Below are positions 6,337 through 13,865 of a DNA stretch of 29,033 nucleotides, one piece after another. The translations under genes were made by a program, and so were the position numbers. Location: the IMG/VR virus record IMGVR_UViG_3300037133_000019, positions 1 to 29,033 of that record, one strand, 5' to 3'. The number at the start of each line of letters is the position of its first letter. Position 1 is the stretch's first letter. The stretch comes from a virus. The notes beneath the pieces are model-generated. The model searched no databases. It saw only the letters and a program-made list of their open reading frames with translations, and was not told the origin of the DNA.

Positions 6337-7383
6337 TCAATCCTCCACATTCTCTGGATCCCATGAGGGAGCTATTTTGAAATCACTCTTGAGTACCTGA
6401 ATCATTGCATCGTTTGTATTCTGTCGATGCAAATTACGATATTGACATTCGTTATGGAACATGTTATTGCAGACGGAAGTATTCCAATCTGCGTGCTCTC
6501 CAAGAATTAGCATATCGTATATCTTATGAAATGTTCGTAATTGCCGCAAGCGATATTGCTCAAGCTGCCAGTCTGTTTTAAACACTGGCACCCGCTTGAA
6601 TCGCTGCAATGGATCAGAGCACGGCGATATTTGTGCAAAATTCATCCAAATACGATCAACCTTACGTTGGCCGAGTAGTTCAGGAAAACTCTTCTTCATT
6701 ATATTCTGTACCGCGAATATATACCCAGTCATTCCTTCTTGCGGGTCGTAGGAATTTGCTGGGTTTCCTTTGAAGAATGCGGTTGTTTTATGGTCAAGTG
6801 GGCCGATTGCATTGCCGGAATCCATTAGAAAGTCGATACGGCCTGTGAGGTAGCAACGTACATCTTTATACGGAGCATAATTAAATGTTTCAATTCCTTG
6901 TACAAAATCATTTGTAACTTTGAATGATCCGAGCGGCACTTCCCGCTTCTTCCCAAACGAAATCTCAATACCAATAACTCTCAGCCTATCAACTTCCGCC
7001 GCGAAATGATCCGCATACTGCGCGAGCATATCAATAAACCCATACACGCCCCCAAGCATTTTATACATCCTATGCTCTGAGAACTGTTCGTCCATGTTGT
7101 ACTCTTGCCATAGTCCGACTGCGAGTTGTAGCCACGATGCGATCTCGAATTTATCGTCGCGTTTGGCGATATAGAATTCTTCGATCATCTTGTGAAATAA
7201 AATCCCAAATTCAAGATTCCAGCTCTTATGTAATGGCCTTATATTCGCCATCATCGAGAGTTCAAAAGATGCTTCGCAACTGCGAAAGGTCGCAAGCGCA
7301 TGGTGGTCGAGAAACATCTCGATAACACCATCTTCCCTACGCTTGAACCAATGATACTTAGATACTGCTTCGTCAATTGTCAT
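6337..7383 (-). CDS. PD-(D/E)XK nuclease, RecB/Cas4-like
   Basis: A 348-residue protein of the PDDEXK_1 type. The active-site signature is RIDFLMDSGNAIGPLDHKTT: D184, then D197-x-K199 on the following strand, with a QEGMTGY-type helix after it. Cys residues near residue 36 and near the C-terminus (CNNMFHNECQYRN) could form the iron-sulfur cluster seen in some relatives. Such enzymes act as recombination exonucleases with a RecA-like ATPase and a DUF669 protein, both downstream here. The start at 7383 (MTIDEAV) is chosen for GGAGG nine bases upstream and a one-base gap from the preceding gene; an upstream ATG would overlap that gene. Confidence 0.87.
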   Translation of the reverse strand: MTIDEAVSKYHWFKRREDGVIEMFLDHHALATFRSCEASFELSMMANIRPLHKSWNLEFGILFHKMIEEFYIAKRDDKFEIASWLQLAVGLWQEYNMDEQFSEHRMYKMLGGVYGFIDMLAQYADHFAAEVDRLRVIGIEISFGKKREVPLGSFKVTNDFVQGIETFNYAPYKDVRCYLTGRIDFLMDSGNAIGPLDHKTTAFFKGNPANSYDPQEGMTGYIFAVQNIMKKSFPELLGQRKVDRIWMNFAQISPCSDPLQRFKRVPVFKTDWQLEQYRLRQLRTFHKIYDMLILGEHADWNTSVCNNMFHNECQYRNLHRQNTNDAMIQVLKSDFKIAPSWDPENVED

Positions 7384-7384
7384 A

Positions 7385-7654
7385 TTATTTTTCCTCCAGG
7401 GCATCCAACTCTCGTTGCAAGTACCAGAGTGCTTTCGCAATATCAATCGCCCTCGCTGCTATAGCTTTCTTTCCAGCACGACTGATATACTTTACTGCAT
7501 TCCCACAATTATAATTCAGCTTCTTCGCCTCGATAAAATCGATAGTCTCAATTCCGCCGTCGGTATAGTGTGCGGGATGATCTACAACATCATCTGTTAA
7601 TACCTTCTTCGCTATGCTCTTTAAACATCGCCGCTCCTGCTTCGCTGTTATCAT
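7385..7654 (-). CDS. DUF3310 protein
   Basis: An 89-residue protein with the DUF3310 signature: VDHPAHYTDGGIETIDFIEA, then NCGNAVKYISRAGKK and a helical end (ALWYLQRELDAL). The family is widespread in phages and sometimes fused to nucleotide kinases; its activity is not established. The ATG overlaps the previous stop as ATGA behind GGAGGG, so it is translated with the zinc-finger protein upstream. Confidence 0.92.
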   Translation of the reverse strand: MITAKQERRCLKSIAKKVLTDDVVDHPAHYTDGGIETIDFIEAKKLNYNCGNAVKYISRAGKKAIAARAIDIAKALWYLQRELDALEEK

Positions 7655-8262
7655 TTATTCCCTCCAAGCAGCCCGAGAATCTGTTCTTGTGTCAGCCCCA
7701 TCTTCGCCAGCTTAGTAATCATAGCCACAGCGTCATCCGCGCTTGGAGTTTTATCTTTGATTTTAACACGAGTCTTTCGCTCTGCTGCTCTCGCTTCCTT
7801 CTCCTCTCGCTTCTCCCGCTGTTCCTGAGACTCGTGCTGTACATTTACTAGTTTTACTCCGGCGAGCTTATGATACCGCTCTAGCTTTCTAGATTCCCGC
7901 TCCATCAACATCAGCGAAACATTCGCCTTATGATACTCAATAGTCGCTTCAATCTCAGCATCAGACATCTTTGAGATCAGCGTAGACGCAAATAGCCAAT
8001 CATTCCCCATAAGATGTAGACACCTCGCTTGGTACTTTCTTGAGAATGTGACTGAGCCATCGGGTTTGATGTGCTCGACCTGCTTCTCGATTATTGTTTC
8101 TTTCAGACTGAAATCAGATATACAATTCGCACAGAATCTATTATCCGTTATGGATGCGTAGTGTGCACAGTATACGATTTTGCATTTTAAACAAACCTTA
8201 GTCTCATCCTTTGCGTCACACTTAACGCATATTGGGATAGTATCAGCATCAAACCTCGCCAT
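7651..8262 (-). CDS. Zinc-binding N-terminus plus coiled-coil protein
   Basis: A 203-residue protein. The first 45 residues hold CVKC, CLKC, a YCAHY segment and CANC, enough ligands for two interleaved zinc sites (RING- or B-box-like spacing). The middle contains YHKANVSLMLMERESRKLERYH. A highly charged helix follows (QREKREEKEARAAERKTRV), and the C-terminus (AVAMITKLAKMGLTQEQILGLL) looks like a small helical domain. The function is unknown; a scaffold or nucleic-acid-binding role is possible. AGGAG precedes the ATG. Confidence 0.78.
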   Translation of the reverse strand: MARFDADTIPICVKCDAKDETKVCLKCKIVYCAHYASITDNRFCANCISDFSLKETIIEKQVEHIKPDGSVTFSRKYQARCLHLMGNDWLFASTLISKMSDAEIEATIEYHKANVSLMLMERESRKLERYHKLAGVKLVNVQHESQEQREKREEKEARAAERKTRVKIKDKTPSADDAVAMITKLAKMGLTQEQILGLLGGNK

Positions 8263-8274
8263 ACTTACTCCTAT

Positions 8275-8496
8275 TTACTTCTCGGTTAAAGTTTTAAATT
8301 CCGTTTCAACGTTCGGCAACTTACCACTAAGAAACTGAGTCAATAAAATACGTACTAATGCCGATCTATTGCCAGTATAGCGTTTACTAAGTTCCGCATT
8401 CTGGTCTTGAAATATCCGAAATGCTGCCATTTCAGTCTTGCGCCCGGTATTTTTGTGGTATCCATCGAATACGCGGGCTGTTTGTGCTGTTTCCAT
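8275..8496 (-). CDS. Small ribbon-helix-helix-like protein (first gene of the replication operon)
   Basis: A 73-residue protein. After METAQTARVFDGYHKNTGRK, the segment MAAFRIFQDQNAELSKRYTG followed by NRSALVRILLTQFL has the strand-helix-helix pattern of Arc/MetJ-type DNA-binding proteins. The start at 8496 is chosen for AAAGGA about nine bases upstream; it lies about 54 bases below the predicted transcription start of the promoter at 8557-8586. As the promoter-proximal gene it could regulate its own operon. That role is inference. Confidence 0.6.
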   Translation of the reverse strand: METAQTARVFDGYHKNTGRKTEMAAFRIFQDQNAELSKRYTGNRSALVRILLTQFLSGKLPNVETEFKTLTEK

Positions 8497-8556
8497 GGTG
8501 GTTGGTTCCTTTGTGCTGTTGGTCGATAATAGTGTCTTACACTCTTCGACTAACCC

Positions 8557-8586
8557 AGTATAGCTCTGTCGGGTGGCGGGTGTCAA
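8557..8586 (-). promoter_or_regulatory. Sigma-70-type promoter for the replication operon
   Basis: On the minus strand TTGACA (8581-8586), an 18-base spacer and TATACT (8557-8562) form a near-consensus promoter. A second TTGACA lies 18 bases further upstream (8599-8604). Transcription would begin near 8550 and run through the genes from 8496 toward base 1. Confidence 0.8.
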
Positions 8587-8607
8587 GGTCGATGCCCATG
8601 TCAAGGT

Positions 8608-8620
8608 AGGGTATTACCCT
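8608..8620. promoter_or_regulatory. AGGGTA-T-TACCCT palindrome upstream of the promoter
   Basis: A perfect 6+6 dyad with one central base lies 22 bases upstream of the -35 box at 8581-8586. A similar dyad, GGGGT-A-ACCCC, lies upstream of the promoter at 15774-15802. It is a possible activator or operator site. Confidence 0.45.
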
Positions 8621-8671
8621 GTCTAAATCGCCCTATATCAGCGACATACGCCCGACCGACCCAACCGCCTG

Positions 8672-9808
8672 TCACCGACCCGTCGAGGTGACCTCGGACA
8701 TACCTCGATAGCTATCTCGAATCGAATCACAATTTATCAACACATTAGCTATATGAGCCATGCTTACAAACGGCCCGTGGAATCTCGTTATCTGATCGAA
8801 GCACGGGCTTTCGACGAGCATATCTCCCTTTCCGAGCAACGATTCCGCTCCATACTCGTTAAGTATTGTGCGAGAATCCGCTCCAGTTGGAAGGCGTAGT
8901 GCGATTCTAGTTGTGAAATTTGCTTTAATGTCACCAGTGATGATCTTAACACTCGGTCTTTGCGTAGCACATATAACGTGGACTCCAACTGCGCGGCATA
9001 TTTGAGTGAGCGCCTGTAGTCTACGGGTGATTCTTTCATAGCCAGCAACTGGTTCCAAGCCAGATTTTGCAAGGCTGTTATCTTCGCCAATAACGTCGGC
9101 GAGTTCGTCGATAATAACGACGTAATACGGGAGCGGCGTTGGAGAGATTGCATTGTATTCATGAAGGTTTCGTGCTACCCCTTTCATTTTCTCTGTGCGT
9201 TGGCGGACGATTGCCATCAGGCGTGTGAATAGTGCGTGAACTTTCTCCACATTATCCGCGACCTCCACGACATGTGGGAGGTCTGCGAATAGTGTGAGAT
9301 CAAGTTGCTTAGTGTCTACGAGCATCATTTTGAGTTCATTTTTAGACTTTGTCGTTGCAAGTCCACTAATGATTGCCGCAAGTAGTACAGATTTTCCAGC
9401 CCCCGTACTGCCAGCGATGAGGATATGCGGGGAATCAATGAGGTCAATGTGTTTCTCAATACCTTTCGTATCAACCCCGAGCATAATTGGCAAATTACAG
9501 TTAGTATCCCGCATAAGAGAATGCAAACAGCTATCGTAAGATACGACAGTTCTTTCCTTATTCGGAATCGCAATTGCGATAGAAGCCCCCTTTCGTGTTA
9601 TTAGTACGCTTGGTGCTCCGACTGCGAGCGCGAGGTCTTCTTCAGCCCGCATTATCTTAGCAATCGGAACATCAGCACCGAGACGCATGTAATATGTAGT
9701 TACTATTGGTCCCGATTCAGCACTCTCGAACGCTATATTAATACGCAACGCCGAGAGCTTTAGCGCGAGCTGCGAAAATACAGTTGCTTGTTCTTGGTTT
9801 AGCGGCAC
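8672..9808 (-). CDS. FtsK/SpoIIIE-like DNA translocase motor
   Basis: A 378-residue soluble motor with Walker A GSTGAGKS (133-140), Walker B VVIIDELAD (D234, E235) and the FtsK-type CATQRPS sensor segment. It ends with a KGDMLVES / RFHGPFV block, the usual end of the motor core. It lacks the N-terminal membrane domain and the C-terminal gamma (KOPS-reading) domain of cellular FtsK. It should pump double-stranded DNA, possibly in segregation, recombination or intracellular DNA handling. It starts at GTG 9808 behind CAGGAG. The gene follows the vWA gene and overlaps a damaged gene by 71 bases. Confidence 0.92.
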   Translation of the reverse strand: MPLNQEQATVFSQLALKLSALRINIAFESAESGPIVTTYYMRLGADVPIAKIMRAEEDLALAVGAPSVLITRKGASIAIAIPNKERTVVSYDSCLHSLMRDTNCNLPIMLGVDTKGIEKHIDLIDSPHILIAGSTGAGKSVLLAAIISGLATTKSKNELKMMLVDTKQLDLTLFADLPHVVEVADNVEKVHALFTRLMAIVRQRTEKMKGVARNLHEYNAISPTPLPYYVVIIDELADVIGEDNSLAKSGLEPVAGYERITRRLQALTQICRAVGVHVICATQRPSVKIITGDIKANFTTRIALRLPTGADSRTILNEYGAESLLGKGDMLVESPCFDQITRFHGPFVSMAHIANVLINCDSIRDSYRGMSEVTSTGR

Positions 9809-10091
9809 AATATTTCTCCTGTATTTCCCGCAATGTAAATTCTACAATTTCCATACTTGCTCTTTCTCTTCCGAGCATAAACTTTGGACTAAGAGCACAA
9901 TGCTCGTCATACCCGCGACAATGCCAAACTCCTTGTAGCCAGGCTGTGAGTGCGTTTTGAGCGCCTCTTTTTGTTGCGTGCCATCTCGGCGGTAATATCG
10001 AGATACTAACTGGGGTAGCACGGGAATGATTTCTACTCTTGTAAGGAAGATATAAATCAGTATTTTTTACTCTGATAGCCCAAACTTACAT
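9738..10091 (-). pseudogene. Phage WAIR...DMEIV-type protein with TAA at codon 2
   Basis: An ATG (10089-10091) lies four bases after GGGGAGG but is followed at once by TAA (10086-10088). The frame is then open for 115 codons. The protein reads VWAIRVKNTDLYLP, then PRWHATKRGAQNALTAWLQG, then RERASMEIVEFTL. I recognise this order (W-x-IR start, PR-x-A-x-NAL-x-WL-x-G middle, R-x2-MEIV end) from small proteins of many phages. No ATG, GTG or TTG occurs in frame before the conserved text. Either the copy is inactivated by a nonsense change, or initiation or readthrough is unusual, or there is a sequence error. It overlaps the FtsK-like gene by 71 bases. Confidence 0.72.
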
Positions 10092-10092
10092 A

Positions 10093-10773
10093 CTACCTCC
10101 CCTGTAGCTTATCTGCGAAACTCTTATCTGCAAGCATGTATCGAAGTCCAGGACTCAGATATTTAAATGCAGTACGAAAATTAGACTTCCCGCGTTCGAA
10201 ACACAGATATATTCCACCTGTGTCGTGGGCTAGTTTTTCCATGAATTCAGCGGCGCGTTCTTGTTTATATCCGTTACTGATATATACAGTATCAACTGGA
10301 ATCTTTGTGCTTTTAATTGAGTCATATTCCAGTTCGCTATAGCTCTGCGGACAACCATCGCTGAATACGATTGCTCGCGTTAAGCTATTTTTCTTCAGCA
10401 TCTCTCCGAGCTTCTGCACAAGTGGCGTACCGCCGGTTGCACGAATACTCTTAACCATAATCGCCACGGCGGGGAGATTCGTGCAGAGCAGCATCGGATC
10501 AGCATTCATCGGGTATATAGCTACTGCTGTTTTATTCTGTTCGCAGGAGCGAAGAAATTCCTCGCATCCCTCGTGTGCGTCCTCGATCTGTGCGTGTTCC
10601 ATAGAACCAGAATCATCAAATACTATCCCGATTCTATGCTCCATTTGCGCGGGCTTTAGCTCTTCGGGGAGTCCTAGCTCTGCCGCAAGCTGTGCTTTTC
10701 GTGCGGCCAGCCCAGTTAGAATTCGCCCTTGACTATTGACTACAGGCTTCTGTCTTACTGCAAGGTCTGACAT
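10093..10773 (-). CDS. von Willebrand factor A (vWA) domain protein
   Basis: A 226-residue protein with a complete metal-ion-dependent adhesion site: D53-x-S55-x-S57 (FDDSGSM), T116 (ATGGTPL) and D139 (FSDGCPQ). The N-terminal 45 residues are basic and helical (GLAARKAQLAAELGLPEELK). There is no signal peptide or membrane segment, so it should act in the cytoplasm as a metal-dependent protein-binding module. GGGAGG precedes the ATG. Its neighbours are an FtsK-like motor downstream and, upstream in the same direction, a J-domain protein. The client is unknown. Confidence 0.9.
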   Translation of the reverse strand: MSDLAVRQKPVVNSQGRILTGLAARKAQLAAELGLPEELKPAQMEHRIGIVFDDSGSMEHAQIEDAHEGCEEFLRSCEQNKTAVAIYPMNADPMLLCTNLPAVAIMVKSIRATGGTPLVQKLGEMLKKNSLTRAIVFSDGCPQSYSELEYDSIKSTKIPVDTVYISNGYKQERAAEFMEKLAHDTGGIYLCFERGKSNFRTAFKYLSPGLRYMLADKSFADKLQGR

Positions 10774-11048
10774 TTAACGTCCTCCCTGTTCGTAGCTGCG
10801 CTTGCGTATTCAATACCAAGACAAATACCAAAAGCTAAGATTGCAGATTTCGCATCTTTCTTTTGTAGCATATAAATAAGTGCGAGCTCACTTGTAAAGG
10901 CAGTCGTTCTGGCTATTGCGGGCATATCCGCCAGCTTCGTGCAAACATCCGCCATCCACGCATCGTCCATATTCTGAGTTTTAGAAAGCTCAAATTGTTT
11001 ATTAAGCCACGCATCTATCTGCTCCGCTGTTATATCTTCGAGTTTCAT
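10755..11048 (-). CDS. 97-residue helical hypothetical protein
   Basis: The start at 11048 (MKLEDITAEQIDAWL) is chosen for an AAGGAG site; the frame extends further but that part looks untranslated. The protein is helical, with a C-terminal hydrophobic stretch (SAILAFGICLGIEYASA) that is short for a membrane segment. It overlaps the vWA start by 19 bases, implying coupled translation. No family is recognised. Confidence 0.66.
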   Translation of the reverse strand: MKLEDITAEQIDAWLNKQFELSKTQNMDDAWMADVCTKLADMPAIARTTAFTSELALIYMLQKKDAKSAILAFGICLGIEYASAATNREDVKCQTLQ

Positions 11049-11078
11049 ATATTCTCCTTCGATGTATAAGTACACCAT

Positions 11079-11102
11079 AAAGCACGCCTCGGAGCGTGCT
11101 TT
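11079..11102 (-). terminator. Hairpin after the coiled-coil gene (weak terminator candidate)
   Basis: AAAGCACGC pairs with GCGTGCTTT around a six-base loop. On the minus strand it lies just after the stop at 11112 and ends in TTTATG, a short T-run. It may attenuate transcription before the vWA/FtsK group. Confidence 0.5.
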
Positions 11103-11111
11103 GAGCTGTGC

Positions 11112-11324
11112 TTATTCGTTTGGTTCTTGTGTATGATTCAAGAAATCTTCTTGTAACTTTTGCAGCTCAATGCGAATGCCATCAAGTGCGGAGCGAATCT
11201 CCCCAATGGCACATTCCAAACTAGCCACATTGCTATCAGTCTTATGTAATTCATACTTGTCTACTTTCTCGGCTATTTGCCCTGTTAAATTGTCGAGTTT
11301 ATTTGTAACATCCATCCAACTCAT
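11112..11324 (-). CDS. 70-residue coiled-coil protein
   Basis: The start at 11324 is chosen for GGGAG seven bases upstream and a one-base gap from the preceding stop. Heptad-like text runs through most of it (DVTNKLDNLTGQIAEKVDKY, then IRSALDGIRIELQKLQEDFL). It is probably a small oligomeric protein; no function is recognised. Confidence 0.68.
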   Translation of the reverse strand: MSWMDVTNKLDNLTGQIAEKVDKYELHKTDSNVASLECAIGEIRSALDGIRIELQKLQEDFLNHTQEPNE

Positions 11325-11325
11325 A

Positions 11326-11616
11326 TTACCACTCCCTTTGTTGTCGTTCGTGGATTCCCTTGACGTAGCCATATTGCGGTTTAGTTATCCCACGACATTT
11401 ATTCTTGCGGAGCTTGTTATATAAATCAAGCTCCTCGGTATTCAGTAGATTCACAGACAGCGTCCCAAGCATTGCGTAAGCAGATTGCTCTTTATAATAC
11501 CGCTTCCATTGCTTCAACGCGAATTCCGACGCGCCCTCGTACTGCTCGAATAGCGTGCGAGTGCCACGGAACTCCACAGCCCAGTATTTTTGGATTTTAT
11601 GTAATTTTAGTTTCAA
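11326..11616 (-). CDS. 96-residue basic hypothetical protein with TTG start
   Basis: The start is TTG at 11616, overlapping the previous stop as TTGA, behind AGGAGGG. The protein opens MKLKLHKIQKYWAVEFRGTR and is rich in Lys, Arg, Tyr and Trp. No domain is recognised. The coupling and strong ribosome site make expression likely. Confidence 0.66.
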   Translation of the reverse strand: MKLKLHKIQKYWAVEFRGTRTLFEQYEGASEFALKQWKRYYKEQSAYAMLGTLSVNLLNTEELDLYNKLRKNKCRGITKPQYGYVKGIHERQQREW

Positions 11617-12479
11617 TTCGACCCTCCTGAATTATAAATTGTCCATACACGATTGAGCTCTGACATTTTGGCGCTATCGCCACCAAAATCTGGATGATAT
11701 CTCCGCGCTGCTTCTCGATATTTCTTCTTCAGTGCTACAAGTTCCATGCTTGCTATGTCTTCGTGGATTCCGAGCAATGCGGAAAGTTGCGTTAGAATTG
11801 ATTCCTTAGTCTCCGCCTTCGGTGCTACGGGCTTGTGATAGAAGTTCTCCGCATAATCCTTTGGTACGTTTACGCCTTGCGCTCCTGCGGACGGCTGCAT
11901 TACTTTAATATCAAACTGCGAGGCTTCTAGAATCTGCTTTAGCGCAGGCCAGTATTCGATGGCGATCTGCCATTTGAATGTCGATGGATCATATTCTCGC
12001 GCGGTTGCTGGGATTGCGCTTTTGAGAATATCAATCATCGGCTGGATATTATCCTTGAACCATCCGCGCTGTGGGCGCGTTATGAAATGCAGCTCTACGA
12101 TGGTATCGTTGTATAAGTATGTTATTCGGACTTGTTTAGCCATAGTTGTTCTCGTTGTACCAGATGGATTATATGCTTGCTGATATTGTTGCGCCCAAGA
12201 TTTTCCAGTTTGTCTTGGGGCACGAGCTGTAAATGTAACATACCCTAGCGGCACTCGTGACGCACGGTATGCTTGTGCTTGTGCTGGGGTTAGAGTAGGC
12301 AATAAAAGCAATTGCGCATCTGTATACTTTTTTTGTGCGTCCTCACAATAAAACCAACCGCATTGATAAAAACCGCATTGATACTGGGAGTATGAGGAAC
12401 TATAATAGTTACTGCTCGGCGCCATATTCATCCCACATCGCGGGCATCTTGCGAGCATTCCATTACTCAAATATGCCAT
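11613..12479 (-). CDS. Zinc-ribbon protein with C-terminal J-domain
   Basis: A 288-residue protein. The N-terminus holds Cys at 12, 15, 35, 40 and 45 (CPRCG ... QCGFYQCGWFYC), a likely zinc ribbon. The last 45 residues form a truncated DnaJ-type domain: LKKKYREAARRYHPDFGG with the HPD tripeptide at 262-264, then SELNRVWTIY. HPD proteins stimulate host DnaK ATPase, so this protein probably directs DnaK to a phage client. The middle (VRITYLYNDTIVELHF, RGWFKDNIQPMIDILK) is unassigned and may bind that client. The start at 12479 has GGAGG about ten bases upstream, just below a terminator. Confidence 0.85.
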   Translation of the reverse strand: MAYLSNGMLARCPRCGMNMAPSSNYYSSSYSQYQCGFYQCGWFYCEDAQKKYTDAQLLLLPTLTPAQAQAYRASRVPLGYVTFTARAPRQTGKSWAQQYQQAYNPSGTTRTTMAKQVRITYLYNDTIVELHFITRPQRGWFKDNIQPMIDILKSAIPATAREYDPSTFKWQIAIEYWPALKQILEASQFDIKVMQPSAGAQGVNVPKDYAENFYHKPVAPKAETKESILTQLSALLGIHEDIASMELVALKKKYREAARRYHPDFGGDSAKMSELNRVWTIYNSGGSN

Positions 12480-12503
12480 TAAAAATCAACCTCCGCCCTA
12501 AAC

Positions 12504-12542
12504 TAAAAATGGGTGTACGCCATTTTACTGAACGTACACCCA
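12504..12542 (-). terminator. Strong intrinsic terminator
   Basis: TGGGTGTACG (12510-12519) pairs perfectly with CGTACACCCA (12533-12542). On the minus strand the stem is followed by TTTTTAGTTT. It ends the single-gene transcript of 12577-13107. Confidence 0.82.
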
Positions 12543-12576
12543 AGTTTTACAGCTATGATGCTGATATTACAACTAC

Positions 12577-13107
12577 TTAGACAGACTTCGCAGCCGCGAG
12601 CGACGCAAAAACCTGCTGGATAAGATCGTCGGATACACCCATCTTGCGGAGTCCGGCGATGGTTGTTTCCTCTGCGGTGAGCTTCCGTGCTGGGGTTTCC
12701 TGCACATCGGCGGTGAGATCATATGTGCCAGTTGTGCTCTGGAATGTAAGCTCAGTGCCATCGGAATTTGTTTCCAAGAATACAGAGCGCACCTTAGCAT
12801 CAGCAAACGCACTTTCTCCACGGTTGACGATAAAAAGCTGTGCATCTTCATTAGGATACAGCTCAAAAAAACCAGCCATCGTACCAAAAACTGGGCGCGA
12901 TACGGTCTGCTTAAATGCAATGATCTCCTTGCCGGCATATCCCGGAGCTTCCAGCGCTTCCGCACGCTTTGCACTGGTAGTGAGAGACTTCTTCTGGATT
13001 ACACCCTTTTCGTCAAGCTCAACAATCGCGGTATAGTTCAGAATCTCGCTGGAAATTGGCAGAGTTGCGATGGTGTTTGGGTCGGTGATAACAGCGGTAG
13101 TGGACAT
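12577..13107 (-). CDS. Unknown protein expressed from its own regulated unit
   Basis: A 176-residue protein of unknown family. It opens MSTTAVITDPNTIATLPISS, contains FKQTVSRPVFGTMAGFFELYP and VRSVFLETNSDGTELTFQST, and ends in a helical segment (TIAGLRKMGVSDDLIQQVFA) that could be a small UBA-like or interaction domain. The gene stands alone: a strong terminator follows it, and two similar promoters, each with an operator-like dyad, precede it by about 110 and 200 bases. That arrangement suggests high, tightly switched expression. AGGAGAATAATACAA precedes the ATG. Confidence 0.8.
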   Translation of the reverse strand: MSTTAVITDPNTIATLPISSEILNYTAIVELDEKGVIQKKSLTTSAKRAEALEAPGYAGKEIIAFKQTVSRPVFGTMAGFFELYPNEDAQLFIVNRGESAFADAKVRSVFLETNSDGTELTFQSTTGTYDLTADVQETPARKLTAEETTIAGLRKMGVSDDLIQQVFASLAAAKSV

Positions 13108-13206
13108 TTGTATTATTCTCCTGCGGGGATTGCCCGCGTTTCTATTATGATGCTATTGCGTGCTACGCAATGTATTTAGCTACTATACATTGACGACGGC
13201 GCGCGT

Positions 13207-13252
13207 ATGTGCGATCTAGATGATATTGTCGCACATCGCGCGCTGTAGTCAA
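13207..13252 (-). promoter_or_regulatory. Promoter with overlapping dyad operator, proximal copy
   Basis: On the minus strand TTGACT (13247-13252), a 16-base spacer and GACAAT (13225-13230) form a promoter. The dyad ATGTGCGA (13207-13214), 14 bases, TCGCACAT (13229-13236) overlaps the -10 box. The distal copy at 13296-13341 has the same layout. Confidence 0.68.
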
Positions 13253-13295
13253 GATACCTTTAGCATAATATAAATTATCCTATGGAAAGCTCGGG

Positions 13296-13341
13296 TGTGC
13301 GACTATATGACGATTATCGCACATCCGAAAGACCTTGTCAA
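13296..13341 (-). promoter_or_regulatory. Promoter with overlapping dyad operator, distal copy
   Basis: On the minus strand TTGACA (13336-13341), a 17-base spacer and GATAAT (13313-13318) form a near-consensus promoter. The dyad TGTGCGA (13296-13302), 14 bases, TCGCACA (13317-13323) covers the -10 box. The two dyad centres are 88 bp apart. A repressor binding both sites could loop or cooperatively shut both promoters. Confidence 0.75.
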
Positions 13342-13375
13342 GGGGTAGGGTGAATCTATCCGTCTACGTCTCCGT

Positions 13376-13444
13376 CTACGGCATTAATTGGGCCCGCCGT
13401 TCAATCCCGCATACATCGCAGGTTACTTTCTCGGTGATAGCCAT
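13376..13444 (-). CDS. 22-residue CxxC micro-protein
   Basis: An ATG at 13444 follows GAGGAATAAC, which also encodes the stop of the preceding gene. The product is MAITEKVTCDVCGIERRAQL plus two residues. The single CxxCG knuckle resembles the N-terminal zinc half of longer phage proteins, so this may be a truncated remnant or a true micro-protein. Confidence 0.45.
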   Translation of the reverse strand: MAITEKVTCDVCGIERRAQLMP

Positions 13445-13445
13445 G

Positions 13446-13865
13446 TTATTCCTCTGCTGGCGCTAGAATAGATTCCGGGCATTCCCATTCAAAATCATCT
13501 TCTTCATGCTCTGCTATAATACGGGTTGGAGTACCTTGTTCAATGTGTTCAGGGACAATTTTCTTCCCCTTGCTTATTTTCTTACATACATTTTCACGAT
13601 TGGTTATAAATTTCAGACTGAAACTATCCCATTCGCGGTCTGGATCATTTGAGGGAAGTATCTCGACGTTGTATACAAAAGTAGAATCATTATATTCTTT
13701 TCTGCCGGCACCGATTGCTTTGTAATCATTTGGAGTACCAGCAATCCAGATGTATTGATTATTAAGTACCGAAACCGGTGCAGTTGGGTGCTTCTCATAG
13801 AAATCTATGAGTGCTTTGTACTTGAGTATTTCTTCTTGCTGCGTTGTTAGTGGGGTCTTTTCCAT
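13446..13865 (-). CDS. Hypothetical acidic phage protein
   Basis: A 139-residue protein starting MEKTPLTTQQEEILKYKALI. The start at 13865 is chosen for GGAG eight bases upstream; an ATG 48 bases further up lacks one. The middle is beta-rich (VSVLNNQYIWIAGTPNDYKA, STFVYNVEILPSN) and the tail is very acidic (AEHEEDDFEWECPES). No family is recognised. Confidence 0.7.
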   Translation of the reverse strand: MEKTPLTTQQEEILKYKALIDFYEKHPTAPVSVLNNQYIWIAGTPNDYKAIGAGRKEYNDSTFVYNVEILPSNDPDREWDSFSLKFITNRENVCKKISKGKKIVPEHIEQGTPTRIIAEHEEDDFEWECPESILAPAEE

